In this document: positions 7,780-17,558 of the stretch, piece after piece
How positions within the stretch are numbered: position 1 is the stretch's first letter
Layout of the letters: each line of letters begins with the position of its first letter
Assembly: GCA_945865725.1 (NCBI GenBank)
Contig: CAMBEO010000010.1
Location: forward strand, 1 to 58,522
Reading direction: 5' to 3'
Length of the DNA stretch: 58,522 nt
Source: Thermoflexus hugenholtzii JAD2
GTDB lineage: Bacteria > Chloroflexota > UBA11872 > UBA12225
The notes under the pieces: generated by a model
The model's input: only the letters and a program-made list of their open reading frames with translations
What the model was told of the DNA's origin: nothing
The model's database searches: none
Made by a program: the position numbers and the translations under genes

Positions 7780-9222
7780 GTGCGCGTCCTGATCGTGACC
7801 AGCGGCCAAGGGTGGCCGGGCGGCATTGCCACGCATGCGGCGCTTGTCGCGCGCGAGTTGCATGCGCGCGGGCACCTCGTCGCCGTCGCAAGCATCGGCG
7901 CGGCGTCACCGACTGATGCGATGCCCTGGGAGGTCGTGGCCGACGCAGCGAGTGCCGCGAGCGCCCCGAACGAGGCCCCGTACACCTTCCGCCATCAGGT
8001 CGTCGTCCCGGCGGCGGCCTACGTGGCTCCCTTGCCGTGGTGGGTGGCCGACGTGGTCGGGCAGGTCGCTTCTCATGCGCGTCGCCTCCGACCGGACGCA
8101 TCCTCAGGAAGAGTGGCCACGGCAATCCTTGGGCGCATCGCCGCCATGGTCGGTCATGCGGCTTGGATGCGAGCCGAAGCAGGGTTTCTGGAGCGGATCC
8201 TGCTGCATACCTCCCAGGCGGACTTGGCCCGCCTTGACGCCGTTCGTCGGCGCGTGGATGCGGACGTCGAGTACCTGACGGACCTCACGCTCGTGCCCAT
8301 GGTCGCGCGCTTGCCCCATCGTCGTGCCGCGCTGGTCGCGGCGGCGCAAGGGTTCGAACTGGTCGCGCGCCGTGGTGTCCCGATCCTCCCGGCGATCCGC
8401 GCGGCGCGGCAGCGCATCGCGCGGCAGCGCATCGCGCGGGTCATTTCGGGGTCCCATGCGAACGTCACTGCAAACCTGGCACCCGTGTGGGGAGAGCTGG
8501 GTGGTCCGCTACCGGTGGCAGTCGTCCCATACGGCGTCGCGGACGTGCCGGCGTGGTGCGTCGGCCGGGTCGAGGCGGCTGACGTGTTGAGGAGCGCGAT
8601 GCCCCGCGCGTTCGGCGACTTTCGGGGCGCGACACGGCGGTTCGTCATCGCGTGGCTATCGCGCATCGACGCGGAGAAGGGCGCGGACCTGGCATTGCAC
8701 GTCCTTGCCCTCCTCCTCGCGCGCGGCGTCGATGCCGAGTTGTGGCTCGCTGGAAGCGCGATGCCTGGAGGCGCGCACGACTCGACCATCCGGTCCACTG
8801 CGCGCGTGCTCGACCTTGGCGACCGGCTACGCCTCGTAGGTCACGTGCCGACGCAAGCGGCCAAGGCGGCGCTCCTGCGCGTGGCGGACGCGTTCCTTGC
8901 GACGTTCGTGCGCCCGGAACCGTTCGGCCTCGTCGTTACCGAGGCCATGGCGTGCGGCCTGCCAGTCGTCGCGCCGGACGCCGGGGGGCCGGGGGAAGTG
9001 CTTCGCGATGCCGGCCTGGGCGAGATGCTCTACCCGCCGGGAGACACTGGCGCGGCGGCATCACGGCTGGAACGACTGGCGAACGACCCGATATTGCGCG
9101 CGCAGGCAGGTTCGCTGGCCCGCGCGGCATTCGTCGCGCGCTGGAACGCTGGGGCGACCGGCGTCGCGCTCGAGGCCGTCCTCATCGATGCGATGAACGC
9201 GGCGGGGAAAAAAAGGGGGTGA
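7780..9222 (+). CDS. GT4-type glycosyltransferase
   Basis: A 480-residue cytoplasmic glycosyltransferase of the GT-B fold. The N terminus MRVLIVTSGQGWPGGIATH has the glycine-rich acceptor-side loop. The C-terminal half reads IAWLSRIDAEKGADLAL, LRLVGHVP and EPFGLVVTEAMACGLPVVA, which contains the E-x7-E motif of retaining GT4 enzymes that bind the NDP-sugar. The region between the halves (about 100-240) is longer than usual and rich in Ala and Arg. The GTG at 7780 has no obvious ribosome-binding site. The donor and acceptor are unknown; no polysaccharide cluster surrounds it. Confidence 0.88.
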   Translation: MRVLIVTSGQGWPGGIATHAALVARELHARGHLVAVASIGAASPTDAMPWEVVADAASAASAPNEAPYTFRHQVVVPAAAYVAPLPWWVADVVGQVASHARRLRPDASSGRVATAILGRIAAMVGHAAWMRAEAGFLERILLHTSQADLARLDAVRRRVDADVEYLTDLTLVPMVARLPHRRAALVAAAQGFELVARRGVPILPAIRAARQRIARQRIARVISGSHANVTANLAPVWGELGGPLPVAVVPYGVADVPAWCVGRVEAADVLRSAMPRAFGDFRGATRRFVIAWLSRIDAEKGADLALHVLALLLARGVDAELWLAGSAMPGGAHDSTIRSTARVLDLGDRLRLVGHVPTQAAKAALLRVADAFLATFVRPEPFGLVVTEAMACGLPVVAPDAGGPGEVLRDAGLGEMLYPPGDTGAAASRLERLANDPILRAQAGSLARAAFVARWNAGATGVALEAVLIDAMNAAGKKRG

Positions 9223-9241
9223 AGGATGCCCCCACCCCCTG

Positions 9242-9268
9242 CCCCTCCCCCGCCTCGCGGGAGAGGGG
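9242..9268. repeat. module A-like hairpin between convergent genes
   Basis: Left arm CCCCTCCCCCGC and right arm GCGGGAGAGGGG pair over 12 bp with one mismatch around a 3-nt loop. It is a diverged copy of the hairpin repeated elsewhere in the window. Lying between the 3' ends of the glycosyltransferase and the PQQ gene, it could act as a two-way terminator, although it has no T-run. Confidence 0.6.
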
Positions 9269-9302
9269 AGTGAACGACGCCTAGCAGCAAGGCGGCGCCG
9301 TG

Positions 9303-11081
9303 CTAGCCGACCTTGCCTCTGGCGGCGAGGCCGTCAATCTGGCTTGTGCTGACCGGGATGACATTGCCCCAAACCTGGCGGAAGTGTTCCTGGCGGGCTG
9401 CAAAGATCTCACCGGAGACGTACCGCGCGATGCCAGATGCATCGACCTCGTAGAGGTTGCCGGTCTTCGCGCCGTCGAGGACCCAGAGGAGGGCACCCGG
9501 TGCGGCCTGGGCCAACTGGAAGCGCATGATCACTTCCTTGGTGAAGGTCCGGCCGTTCGTGGCGATGGCGTTCCAGTCGACGCACCCGGCTTGATCCGGC
9601 GTCACCCACGACAGGACGCCGCCATCACCGATACCGAATGTCGCGCCCTTGATCCCCTCGTCTTCGAGCTTGATGTACGAGTGGAAGCGGACCGTCGGGC
9701 AGTAGGCGTCCGGCGTGCCGGTCGCGATGCCGGTCCGGAGCTCGACCGGTGCCGGTCGCCCGGGAGCCGCGAAGGTAACGACCCCACGGCCGCTATCTGA
9801 TGCGACGGCGCTCGCGGGCGCGGCGGCGGTCGGCGCGGCGCTTGCCCCCATCGGCCCGACCTGCTTGATGGCGTAGAGGCGTCCGTCCCTCGATCCGATG
9901 TAAATCGTCCCGTCGGTGCTGATCGCGGGCGAGGAGTAGTCAATCCCTTGATCGGTCTTCAGGGCGGCTACCTTCTGGCCGGCGAGGTTGACGACGTACA
10001 GGTGGCTGTCGTTCGATCCGAAGTAGATCAGGCCATTGGCAGACACGAGGGGAGAGGAAGTGACCGGGGCGCCGGTCTGGTACGACCACTTGACCGCCCC
10101 GTTGTTGTTGGTATCCACGGCGTACAACTTGCCGTCGTCGGACCCGACGTAGAGGGTGCCGTCCGACCCGAGGGAAGGCGTGCTGCGGATCCCACCGCCG
10201 GCCACCTGGGCCTTCCATTTCAGGTCGCCCTTGTTCGGCTCCAGGGCGTAGACCATGCCGGAAAGGGTGCCCACGTAGACGGTGCTGTCTGGCCCGCCGA
10301 CCGGCCCACCGACGACGGCCGCGTCGACCTTGACCGACCACCGGTCGCCACCGAAGGAGTTCCCGCCGTAGACCGTCTTGTCGGTGGTTGCCCAAACGAC
10401 CAAGGAGTTGGGCGTGATCATGGGGGAAGCCTCGACATTGCCGGTGGCGAGGCGGACGCCCTTCCACCGGCCATCCTCGTCGATCTCGAAGACGAAGCCA
10501 CCGTCGAACGCGATCAGCGTGCGCCCGTACTCCTTCGAGGAAACCGGTGCGCCGCGAGCCTGCGTGTTGCCCCCGCCGTATGACGAGACCATGCCGAGGT
10601 CGGCGTCCTGCGGAAATTTCCAGACCTCATCACCGTTCCCGGTGTCGAGGCCGCGGACGGTGCCGTCGGACGCACCGACGACAACGAGGCCCCGTTGGTT
10701 GATGAATGGATGAGTGAAGAACGCCGCACCACCGATTTCGCGCGACCACTTGTCGCCCCCGTCGGGCTTGATCGCGCGGACCCGCCCGTTGTTGGTGGCG
10801 ACGATCACGGTGCCGTCGGCGGCGATAACCGGACCGCTAACGATCGAGCCGCCCGTACCCGAGGTCCATGCGATCCCGGGGTTCGTGGGTGCATTCAAGG
10901 GAGTCGTGCCGCGATGTGACGGGTCGTTCTTGAACTGCGCCCATTGGGCTGACGGGTGCGGCTGGTCGGCAAGGGCCGTCCCGACGCCGACGAGGGTGGC
11001 ACTGGCGATGCCAACCATGGTTGCGCCAATCGCAAGCGTGCGCCGGATGCGCTGGCCCAGGAGGGATTGCGTGTCACCCAT
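9303..11081 (-). CDS. Secreted PQQ-repeat beta-propeller protein
   Basis: A 592-residue exported protein. A signal peptide covers about 1-39, with the hydrophobic stretch TLAIGATMVGIASATLVG and a plausible cleavage after ALA. Residues about 45-410 hold repeated PQQ/BamB-like blades of the form GTVYVGTLSGMVYALEPNKG and GTLYVGSDDGKLYAVDTNN. The last 160 residues form a separate domain that I do not recognise; it contains two cysteines (YCPTVRFHSY and GCVDW). No catalytic PQQ dehydrogenase domain is evident, so it may be a binding or scaffold protein outside the membrane. It ends next to a hairpin repeat and diverges from a disordered protein gene. Confidence 0.85.
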   Translation of the reverse strand: MGDTQSLLGQRIRRTLAIGATMVGIASATLVGVGTALADQPHPSAQWAQFKNDPSHRGTTPLNAPTNPGIAWTSGTGGSIVSGPVIAADGTVIVATNNGRVRAIKPDGGDKWSREIGGAAFFTHPFINQRGLVVVGASDGTVRGLDTGNGDEVWKFPQDADLGMVSSYGGGNTQARGAPVSSKEYGRTLIAFDGGFVFEIDEDGRWKGVRLATGNVEASPMITPNSLVVWATTDKTVYGGNSFGGDRWSVKVDAAVVGGPVGGPDSTVYVGTLSGMVYALEPNKGDLKWKAQVAGGGIRSTPSLGSDGTLYVGSDDGKLYAVDTNNNGAVKWSYQTGAPVTSSPLVSANGLIYFGSNDSHLYVVNLAGQKVAALKTDQGIDYSSPAISTDGTIYIGSRDGRLYAIKQVGPMGASAAPTAAAPASAVASDSGRGVVTFAAPGRPAPVELRTGIATGTPDAYCPTVRFHSYIKLEDEGIKGATFGIGDGGVLSWVTPDQAGCVDWNAIATNGRTFTKEVIMRFQLAQAAPGALLWVLDGAKTGNLYEVDASGIARYVSGEIFAARQEHFRQVWGNVIPVSTSQIDGLAARGKVG

Positions 11082-11101
11082 GCTTCGGTACTTTCATCGC
11101 T

Positions 11102-11114
11102 TTCACGTCGTGAA
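11102..11114. promoter_or_regulatory. inverted repeat TTCACG-T-CGTGAA, possible operator
   Basis: A perfect 6+1+6 inverted repeat lies 20 bp upstream of the PQQ gene start and about 235 bp from the divergent gene at 11349. Its length and symmetry suit a dimeric repressor. No regulator gene lies next to it. Confidence 0.3.
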
Positions 11115-11348
11115 CGACGTTTCCGAACGGAACCGGGCGCTCGCCCGGAACCCCTTCGTGCCTGTAACGAATGATATCCACGCGTTGTCGGTTGCTCCCG
11201 ATTGACCGGGTAGACTCGTCATGGCTCGATGGCGCACCCGGGCTTATCCCGGATGCGCCTCATCGCCACCCGGACGGTTACGAACGCAGGCGCCTTCGAA
11301 TGCGCCCATTCGCCGGCCCGGCACCTCCGCGCCCGAAAGGGGCACCTC

Positions 11349-12167
11349 GTGCCTGACGAACCAGATGTCACCGTCCCGGCCCCTGCGCGCCGTCGCGCAC
11401 CCCAGTCCCGTCGTCGCGAGGACGGCAAGGCGGAGGCGCGAGAACAGGGCGTGGCCGGAGCGAGTGGCGACGGAGGCGTCTTGGCGTCATCCACCCTTCC
11501 GAACGTGCCCGACATGGCGGTACCCGAACCAGGGGGAGCGGAGTTGAGCGTGCCGACACCATCGGAAGCGATGGCGACGCGAGTGGAAGGCATCCCCCAC
11601 ACAGGAGCGTCGGCGCGGAACCCGCGCGCCTTCGGGCCATTCGCCTCGGCACCGGCGTCCGCGAGGGCTGATGACATGACCGCTGGCACAGGAGGCGCAA
11701 GGCCACCGGTCCGTCGTCAAGGCCGGGGAGGGCGTTGGCCGGTCGATGGGCCGGAACGCGTCCCCACCTCGCGAAGGCCGGGGCAGGCGCCAGGACGGCC
11801 GATGACGGAGAGGGATCCGAACGCTGCGGGTTCGCTTCGGCGTCCAATGCCGGTACCGGGGGCGCCCGTCGGCACGTCGCTCGGTCGCACGATGCCGCCC
11901 GGCGGGTCCGGGGCAGGATTCCGCGCGATCGGACGGTCGCCGGAGGACATCGCTCGCCTCGCTCAGGAGGCCCGTCGTGAAGCGCGCCTCAATCGCGGGA
12001 AGCTGTTCCGGGCGGCGGCCATCGGGCAATCCGAACCGTACCGCGCGTTGGGACGCGGGCCGACGCCAGCGCCGGGTTCGCCCTTCGGCAGCCGGCTAGG
12101 TGGGGCCGGGCACCCGCCCGGGCGAGGTGGCCCACCCCGTATCGGACGCCCTTCCCCGGGACGCTAG
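11349..12167 (+). CDS. Hypothetical Pro/Arg/Gly-rich disordered protein
   Basis: A 272-residue product I do not recognise. It is dominated by Pro, Arg, Gly, Ala and Ser and should be largely disordered, without signal peptide or membrane helix. One more regular segment near residue 200, SPEDIARLAQEARREARLNR, could form an amphipathic helix. The GTG at 11349 follows GAAAGGGG at 8 nt, which supports a real start; the frame is open further upstream. It diverges from the PQQ-repeat gene and converges on the metallo-hydrolase gene. Because composition alone can keep frames open here, the gene is only moderately supported. Confidence 0.5.
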   Translation: MPDEPDVTVPAPARRRAPQSRRREDGKAEAREQGVAGASGDGGVLASSTLPNVPDMAVPEPGGAELSVPTPSEAMATRVEGIPHTGASARNPRAFGPFASAPASARADDMTAGTGGARPPVRRQGRGGRWPVDGPERVPTSRRPGQAPGRPMTERDPNAAGSLRRPMPVPGAPVGTSLGRTMPPGGSGAGFRAIGRSPEDIARLAQEARREARLNRGKLFRAAAIGQSEPYRALGRGPTPAPGSPFGSRLGGAGHPPGRGGPPRIGRPSPGR

Positions 12168-12183
12168 TCAGGCGGGAAGCGTT

Positions 12184-13059
12184 TCAAGAGGGTCGCCAAG
12201 TCCACCGCTGGCACCGACCCGGGACCACGACCGCTTGGCCCGGGAACTGCGCCGCGCAGAGGTCAACGAGGCGACCGGGGGACCCGGGGTTTCCCTCGAA
12301 CATGTCGTAGTGCATCGGCACGAGGACGCGGGCACCGATGGCGTTCGCAAGGAACGCTGCCTCGCGCTCGTCCATGTTGCCGATGATGCCGTGGCGTTCA
12401 CGGAACCAGTCGCGCCCGTTGATCGGCAGGAGGGCGACGTCGATGCCTAGGGGTGCGAGCCGTTCGACCATTCCGGGGTAGATCTCGGAGTCGCCGGCGT
12501 GGTAGACGCGGACGCCACCGATGTCAACGACGAACCCGACGAAGCGCCACCCCTCCACCGGGTCGCGCTCCCAGACGCACTCGGCAACGGGGTCCCTCGC
12601 GGTCCCGTGCGCGGCAGGCACGGTCCGCACGCGCACGCCACCGACGATGATCTCGGCATCTACCTGGCCGATGACCACGCGCGAAGGGGTGCCGACCAGC
12701 CGCGTGGTCGCCGCCGCCGCGGATTCCGGCACGACGAAGATGGTGCGAGGCGATGCCTTCGCGATCCCCTCGACGGCGTAAGGGTCGAGGTGGTCAAGGT
12801 GGTCGTGACTACAGAACGCCACGTCCAGGAAGTCAATGTCTGCCGGGGCGACCGGGGGTTCGAAGCGCCGTTGCAGCTGGCCGGTTGATGGCAGCAGGAA
12901 CAGGTCGAAGGCGACGGTTTCTCGAGCTGACTTCACGATCCACGAGGCCTGGCCGAGGTGCCAGAAGCTTGCCGTGCCCTCCTCGACGACCGCACCCCGA
13001 ATGGTGTCTATCAGTGCCTGTCCGGTGGGCCACGTCGTCGCGTCGTTCACCCCGCTCAT
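12184..13059 (-). CDS. MBL-fold metallo-hydrolase (UlaG-like)
   Basis: A 291-residue metallo-beta-lactamase-fold protein. It shows WHLGQASWIVK near the N terminus, the metal-binding CSHDHLDHLDPY motif (HxHxDH class), VPAAHGT, the later HAGDSE aspartate motif and a final VPMHYDMFEGN histidine. This pattern matches the UlaG (L-ascorbate-6-phosphate lactonase) branch and related cytoplasmic lactonases or phosphodiesterases. The ATG at 13059 follows GGAGG. It is the third gene of a minus-strand unit after the nucleotidyltransferase and phosphodiesterase genes, 60 nt from its neighbour. The substrate is not predictable. Confidence 0.85.
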   Translation of the reverse strand: MSGVNDATTWPTGQALIDTIRGAVVEEGTASFWHLGQASWIVKSARETVAFDLFLLPSTGQLQRRFEPPVAPADIDFLDVAFCSHDHLDHLDPYAVEGIAKASPRTIFVVPESAAAATTRLVGTPSRVVIGQVDAEIIVGGVRVRTVPAAHGTARDPVAECVWERDPVEGWRFVGFVVDIGGVRVYHAGDSEIYPGMVERLAPLGIDVALLPINGRDWFRERHGIIGNMDEREAAFLANAIGARVLVPMHYDMFEGNPGSPGRLVDLCAAQFPGQAVVVPGRCQRWTWRPS

Positions 13060-13119
13060 CCGGTCCTCCTTCCACCTGCCAACCGGGCAGTCGCGCCGGT
13101 CACTTTCACCGGCGTGCCG

Positions 13120-14739
13120 TCAGGGTACGGGGCTACCTGGCAGGCGGCGTGGCCCCGCGTCCGAAGGAAGCAGCGTGCGTAGCCACGAGTGCATTGAGGC
13201 GGGATTACGCCTCGCGCTGGTGCCGGGCAGGCAGTCGCGAGGCGCGATGACGAACGGGCGCCCCTGTTCGCCGCCGATGCCACCGTGCGCGCCCGCTTGC
13301 CCCTCGAAACTCCACGCGTCGGGTGGGAGGGTGCCCCGAGTCGCGAGTGGCGCGGCGATGCAGGTCACGTCACCCGCGTCGTTCCGGGCGCCGTAGCGCG
13401 CGACGTGCGCGGCGACCTCCCGTGGCCGGTCGAACGTCGCAAGTGGGTCGCGTCCCTCAATCGAGATGACCGGATGCCATGATTCGCTGCTCGTCGCGTG
13501 ATCACCGCCGCGCAGTCGGGCGACACCTCCCGGTCCGAAGGCGAGGACGGTCGAGGGAGCAGCCGGGTGCGTGGACGACGGGTCCCGGCGATCGGCGACG
13601 ATCGCAAGACCGACCATGGGGTGGCGCGAAACCGCACTGACGAAACCCGGGGCGCAGCGATCGAGCTCTTGGATGTCAAGGCGTGACCTGGCGCCCCTCA
13701 CCCACGCATTCAGGAGCGTTCCGCTGGCGACGACCTCGACGGCGCTGGGCGCGTTGGGTCGTCCTCGTCGCGCCCATTCGTCGGCGACCCACTTCACGGG
13801 GTCTGGAGCGAGGGCATCACGAGCCGGTGACGCGGCGCAGACCCCGTGATCCGAGAGGATGATCGCCACGTATTCGCGAGGCGCGGTCGTGATCGCCTCG
13901 AGGACCAAGGCGATCGACCGGTCGATAGGGGTGATCGTGCCGAGCGCGACGGCGGATCGCGGGCCGCCGAGATGCGCGACGAGGTCGTACGCGATGAAAC
14001 TCGCGAAGACGACTGGCAACCCCTCCCGAAGGTCGCGGATCGCGCCGGCCGCCGCGACGGCACCGGCCAACCGGCCCCCGGCCGCAACCGCTTGAAGCCG
14101 TCGGGAAGCTTGCGCCCCCAGTCGTTCGGGGTTGGCCCGCGCGGGCGCGGCCGAGGGGAGTGGGCGCTGGCGCCTGCGGATGGCGTCGAAGGCGGCGGTC
14201 ACGGTGTCGCGGAGGGTGCTTGCCATGGTGCGCCCGCCCGACGGCACCGTGAGCGTGGCGCGCGCCGCGCCTCCGCCAATGGCGGCGCTATGGCATGCCC
14301 CGCCCGACAGGAGACCTGCGACGCCCGCCGACGCATGCGCGTGATCAAGGGCAACCACGGTCGCCGGGTCCATCGCGGTGACGCGGCGCTGGCGGTCCCG
14401 ATCCCACCACTGGTACGCCGGGATCCCTGTCGATGAACCCCAGAAGAGGCCAGACTGCACGGCGAGCGTGTCGGACGGCAGGGCGCTTGACCATTCGACG
14501 GCGGCGTTGTCCCCTCCCGTCAAGAGGGCGTCGAGATTCGGGGCGAGGCCAAGTCGCCTTGCTTCGGCGAGGGTCGCCGCGCCGAGACCGTCGATGTGAA
14601 GGACGAGGAGGCCCGTCCCCCGTCTGGGGCCAACGGTGCGTGCACGGTTACTCGGGGACGATTTGGCGCCTCTCCCATCGGCCGGCAGGCGCCCCACGCT
14701 GCCCGGCGTCCCGCCGGCCGAGGCGTCCGGCCTAGCCAA
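13120..14739 (-). CDS. Alkaline phosphatase/type I phosphodiesterase superfamily protein
   Basis: About 539 residues. The core has [19 protein letters not shown] (metal-binding Asp), [27 protein letters not shown] with a candidate nucleophile Ser/Thr, [21 protein letters not shown] and a late [14 protein letters not shown]. This arrangement matches the alkaline-phosphatase-fold domain of certain actinobacterial and Chloroflexota membrane-associated proteins. No membrane helix is seen here, so the enzyme may be soluble. The start is uncertain: a TTG at 14739 overlaps the upstream gene by 8 nt, and in-frame GTG codons such as 14697 are alternatives. It is cotranscribed with the nucleotidyltransferase fusion. 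Confidence 0.75.
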   Translation of the reverse strand: MARPDASAGGTPGSVGRLPADGRGAKSSPSNRARTVGPRRGTGLLVLHIDGLGAATLAEARRLGLAPNLDALLTGGDNAAVEWSSALPSDTLAVQSGLFWGSSTGIPAYQWWDRDRQRRVTAMDPATVVALDHAHASAGVAGLLSGGACHSAAIGGGAARATLTVPSGGRTMASTLRDTVTAAFDAIRRRQRPLPSAAPARANPERLGAQASRRLQAVAAGGRLAGAVAAAGAIRDLREGLPVVFASFIAYDLVAHLGGPRSAVALGTITPIDRSIALVLEAITTAPREYVAIILSDHGVCAASPARDALAPDPVKWVADEWARRGRPNAPSAVEVVASGTLLNAWVRGARSRLDIQELDRCAPGFVSAVSRHPMVGLAIVADRRDPSSTHPAAPSTVLAFGPGGVARLRGGDHATSSESWHPVISIEGRDPLATFDRPREVAAHVARYGARNDAGDVTCIAAPLATRGTLPPDAWSFEGQAGAHGGIGGEQGRPFVIAPRDCLPGTSARRNPASMHSWLRTLLPSDAGPRRLPGSPVP

Positions 14740-17344
14740 CGGCGCGGCGGATCATCTCGGCATGCTTCATCGCGAGTGCGTTGGCCGCGTCGTGCGAGAC
14801 CCCCTCCGCGTGCACGTGGAACAGGGGCAGGTCGGCGTCCGGCAGGACGAGGACCCACTCGTCGCCGTAGTCGAACCGCACGCCCTCGGAAGCCGACGTG
14901 CTGTCGCCGTAGCGGCTCGCCTGCTCGTGCAGCGTGCGCATCGCGCGCCCGGTGGCGTCCCATGGACACGCGACGTCCTGCCGGGAAAGGTGGGCACCCG
15001 GCACGCCGATGGCGACGTCCGCAATGGAAGACCCCTGGGTCACGCTCACGAACTGCATGACGCGCGCGACCGCCATCATGCCGTCGAAGCCGGAGTGGAA
15101 CTCGGGAAAGATGTAGCACCCGTCGCCGTTGCCGACCAGGACGAGGGGCGAGGCGGGCGCGACCGCCACCGCTGGCACGGCGGGAGAGGGAAGCACCGCA
15201 CCCGGCCGTGGCGCGGAGGGGAGGGTGTTGCCTGCACGGCTCGCGTCGTCGGCGGCCCGCATGAGCGCCCGGTGGCTTGGCGCCAGGCGGCGGACCGTGC
15301 CACCGTGCCGCCGGGCCAGCACGTCGAAGAGGAGCGGGGAGTGGGCGGGGATGCCGACGGTCGCGCCGGGATGGGCGCGCCAGGCGAGGACGGCGATCAC
15401 CGCGAGGGCCGTGACCGGTGCGAGGACGACCCCGCGCTCGTCGACCAGGTCGATGCGCGTGCCGTCGTTGTCCATCATCGCCCCCATCTGCGCCCCGATG
15501 GACCGGCAGATGGCGGACAGGTGGCGCAGGTCCTGGTCGTACTGCGCAGGCGTCCGTCGCCCAAAGGCGGTCGTCGTCGCGGCGTTCACCGTGATCGTCT
15601 CGGCACCGATGCGGCCGAGGAGGGCGGGCAGGATCGTGGAGGTCCCCCCGAACCCGTAGTCGATCACCGCGCGCCCGCGTGCCGACGCGATCGCCGCCTC
15701 GTCGCACCGGGCCGCGAAGGCGTCGGAGTACCGTCGCTGCACGGTGTCGCCGGCGACGCTGATCGCGCCGACGTCCGCGACGGGCACGCGACGGAAGTCC
15801 TCGCGGAACACGTTGGTCTCGATCTTTCGCTGGTGGTCCTTGCCGATGTCCAACCCCCGGTCATCGAAGAGGGACAGCTCGACCTGGCGCCAGTCGGCCG
15901 GGGACAGGCGGACGTGGACGCCGCCAACCGCACCGGTCGCGCGCGTCTCGTGGCGGGCGACCGGGAGGGGCACGTCGCCAATGTCGAGGACGTCAATCCC
16001 GGCCGAGGGCAGGCCAGCGATGACGGCGCGCTTGATCATGCGTGCGGTGCGGCTGCGGTCGCGGTTGACCGTGACGCGCGAACCCTTGGGCAGCGTCGAC
16101 CCGTAGGCTGCCCCGACGCGCGCGGCGAACTCGGGCACCATCTCGACGTTCGCAAGGCCGGTGACCCCGGCGGCGGAGAAGATGGTGCGGCGCGCCTGGG
16201 CACCCCAGATCAAGCTCGACGCGACCGTGGCGCCGCTTTCCACTTCCTTGTTCGGCCACAGCTTCACGTTGGGGCGGATGACGGCGCCCTCGCCGATCGT
16301 GCAGTTGTCGCCGATGACCGCGCCCTCGTAGGCGACCGTGCCAGCCTTGAGGGTGACGTGCTTGCCGATGATCGTGCCGCTCAGGTCGGCCCCGTCCCCG
16401 ACGTACCCGTTCGGCCAGATCACGCAGCGATCGATGGTCGCGCGTTCCTCGATGATCGTGTAGTCGCCGATGACGGTCGGCCCGTGGATGACGGCGCCCG
16501 CGCGGACCTCGACGCCCTTGCCGAGGAAGACCGGACCTGAGATGCGGGCCGTCGGGTGCACCGTCGCATCGGGCGCACCGCCTTGGGTCGAACGCCAGAC
16601 GTGGCCGCCGGTCACCTCGCCCGGCAGGGGCAAGCCCGCCCGCCCGAGGAGCATGTCGGCGTTGGCGCGCACGTACTCCGGCAATGACCCGACGTCGCAC
16701 CAGTAGCCGGAGGAGACGAAGCCGTACATCGGGTCCGCATTGCGCAGGAGTTGCGGGAAGACGTCGGTGCTCCAGTCCACCGGACGGCCTGACGGCACGT
16801 ACTGGAAGATCGACGGGTCGAGGACGTAGATGCCGGTGTTGACGGTGTCGGAGAAGACCTCGCCCCAACTCGGCTTCTCGAGGAAGCGTGACACGCGCTT
16901 GTGGTCGTCGAGGATGACGACGCCGTACTCGAGGGGGTTCGGGACCTGGTAGAGGGTGAGGGTCGCCATGGCGTGGCGCTGGAGGTGGAAGTCGATGACG
17001 TCGGTGAGGGAGAAGTCGGTCATCGCATCGCCCGAGATCACGATGAACGGCTCTTCGAGGTGGCGTTCGGCGTTCTTGACGCTCCCGGCCGTGCCGAGGG
17101 GCGTGTCCTCGACGGCGTAGTGGATCGTCATGCCGAACTCGGACCCGTCGCCGAAGTAGTCCTGGATCACGTAGGCGAGGTACTGGAGCGTGACGACGAC
17201 CTCGGTGATCCCATGGCGGCGAAGCAGGCCGAAGATGTGTTCCATCACCGGCGCGTTCACGATCGGGACCATCGGCTTCGGTCGCCCGATCGTCAAGGGG
17301 CGCAATCTCGATCCCTCGCCGCCCGCCATCACGACCGCCTTCAT
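14732..17344 (-). CDS. Sugar-1-phosphate nucleotidyltransferase fused to a phosphomannomutase-like domain
   Basis: An 870-residue, three-part protein. Residues 1-235 form a nucleotidyltransferase domain starting [18 protein letters not shown], with the GxGxRLRPLT and EKP (FLEKPSW) signatures, likely making GDP-mannose or a related NDP-sugar. About 255-370 is a left-handed beta-helix of hexapeptide repeats ([21 protein letters not shown]). From about 380 to the end lies a phosphoglucomutase/phosphomannomutase-like domain. In that domain the phosphoserine loop (normally TASHNP-like) reads [12 protein letters not shown] and the metal loop DGDGDR reads DNDGTR, so it is probably inactive. The ATG at 17344 follows a G-rich ribosome-binding site. 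It heads a three-gene unit. Confidence 0.88.
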   Translation of the reverse strand: MKAVVMAGGEGSRLRPLTIGRPKPMVPIVNAPVMEHIFGLLRRHGITEVVVTLQYLAYVIQDYFGDGSEFGMTIHYAVEDTPLGTAGSVKNAERHLEEPFIVISGDAMTDFSLTDVIDFHLQRHAMATLTLYQVPNPLEYGVVILDDHKRVSRFLEKPSWGEVFSDTVNTGIYVLDPSIFQYVPSGRPVDWSTDVFPQLLRNADPMYGFVSSGYWCDVGSLPEYVRANADMLLGRAGLPLPGEVTGGHVWRSTQGGAPDATVHPTARISGPVFLGKGVEVRAGAVIHGPTVIGDYTIIEERATIDRCVIWPNGYVGDGADLSGTIIGKHVTLKAGTVAYEGAVIGDNCTIGEGAVIRPNVKLWPNKEVESGATVASSLIWGAQARRTIFSAAGVTGLANVEMVPEFAARVGAAYGSTLPKGSRVTVNRDRSRTARMIKRAVIAGLPSAGIDVLDIGDVPLPVARHETRATGAVGGVHVRLSPADWRQVELSLFDDRGLDIGKDHQRKIETNVFREDFRRVPVADVGAISVAGDTVQRRYSDAFAARCDEAAIASARGRAVIDYGFGGTSTILPALLGRIGAETITVNAATTTAFGRRTPAQYDQDLRHLSAICRSIGAQMGAMMDNDGTRIDLVDERGVVLAPVTALAVIAVLAWRAHPGATVGIPAHSPLLFDVLARRHGGTVRRLAPSHRALMRAADDASRAGNTLPSAPRPGAVLPSPAVPAVAVAPASPLVLVGNGDGCYIFPEFHSGFDGMMAVARVMQFVSVTQGSSIADVAIGVPGAHLSRQDVACPWDATGRAMRTLHEQASRYGDSTSASEGVRFDYGDEWVLVLPDADLPLFHVHAEGVSHDAANALAMKHAEMIRRAVG

Positions 17345-17425
17345 CGTCCCGCCCCCTGCCCCTGACCTGCGCGTGACTTGCCGTGTGACACGACCGTGCC
17401 GCATGGTAGTCAATCGAGTGATGGC

Positions 17426-17455
17426 CGGTATCGTGGTGGGGAGGGATCGATACCG
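17426..17455. promoter_or_regulatory. inverted repeat CGGTATCG / CGATACCG, possible operator or hairpin
   Basis: Perfect 8-bp arms at 17426-17433 and 17448-17455 flank a 14-nt purine-rich centre. The element lies in the 214-bp divergent gap between the nucleotidyltransferase fusion and the XdhC gene pair and could regulate either. No T-run follows it. Confidence 0.3.
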
Positions 17456-17481
17456 CCTAGCCCTTCGTCATCCGAGTACCC

Positions 17482-17512
17482 GGCCCCCGTCCAGGCGCGG
17501 GAAGGGGGAGCA
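17482..17512 (+). repeat. diverged module D repeat
   Basis: CGGCCCCCGTCC followed by GGCGCGGGAAGGGGGAG resembles module D at 38039, 39166 and 45871, but the left arm is altered so the hairpin is imperfect. Confidence 0.5.
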
Positions 17513-17558
17513 GGACGGAGCGACGGCCTAACTCCCTGGCGGCAGGAGGTGGAAGTTG

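Noticed and set aside
9222-9303. Classical Rho-independent terminator between the convergent genes
   Set aside because: The hairpin at 9242-9268 has no T-run on either side and is a copy of a dispersed repeat, so a terminator role is only possible, not shown.
11221-11547. ORF starting 4 nt after a TAGACT box in the PQQ-gene divergent region
   Set aside because: It is Arg/Pro-rich with no motifs and overlaps the better-supported frame starting at 11349, which has a ribosome-binding site.
14636-16540. Long plus-strand frame (634 codons) opposite the nucleotidyltransferase fusion
   Set aside because: It is antisense to a gene with clear motifs, consists mostly of Asp/Arg/Val/Gly, and has no domain pattern. 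Such frames are expected in very GC-rich DNA.
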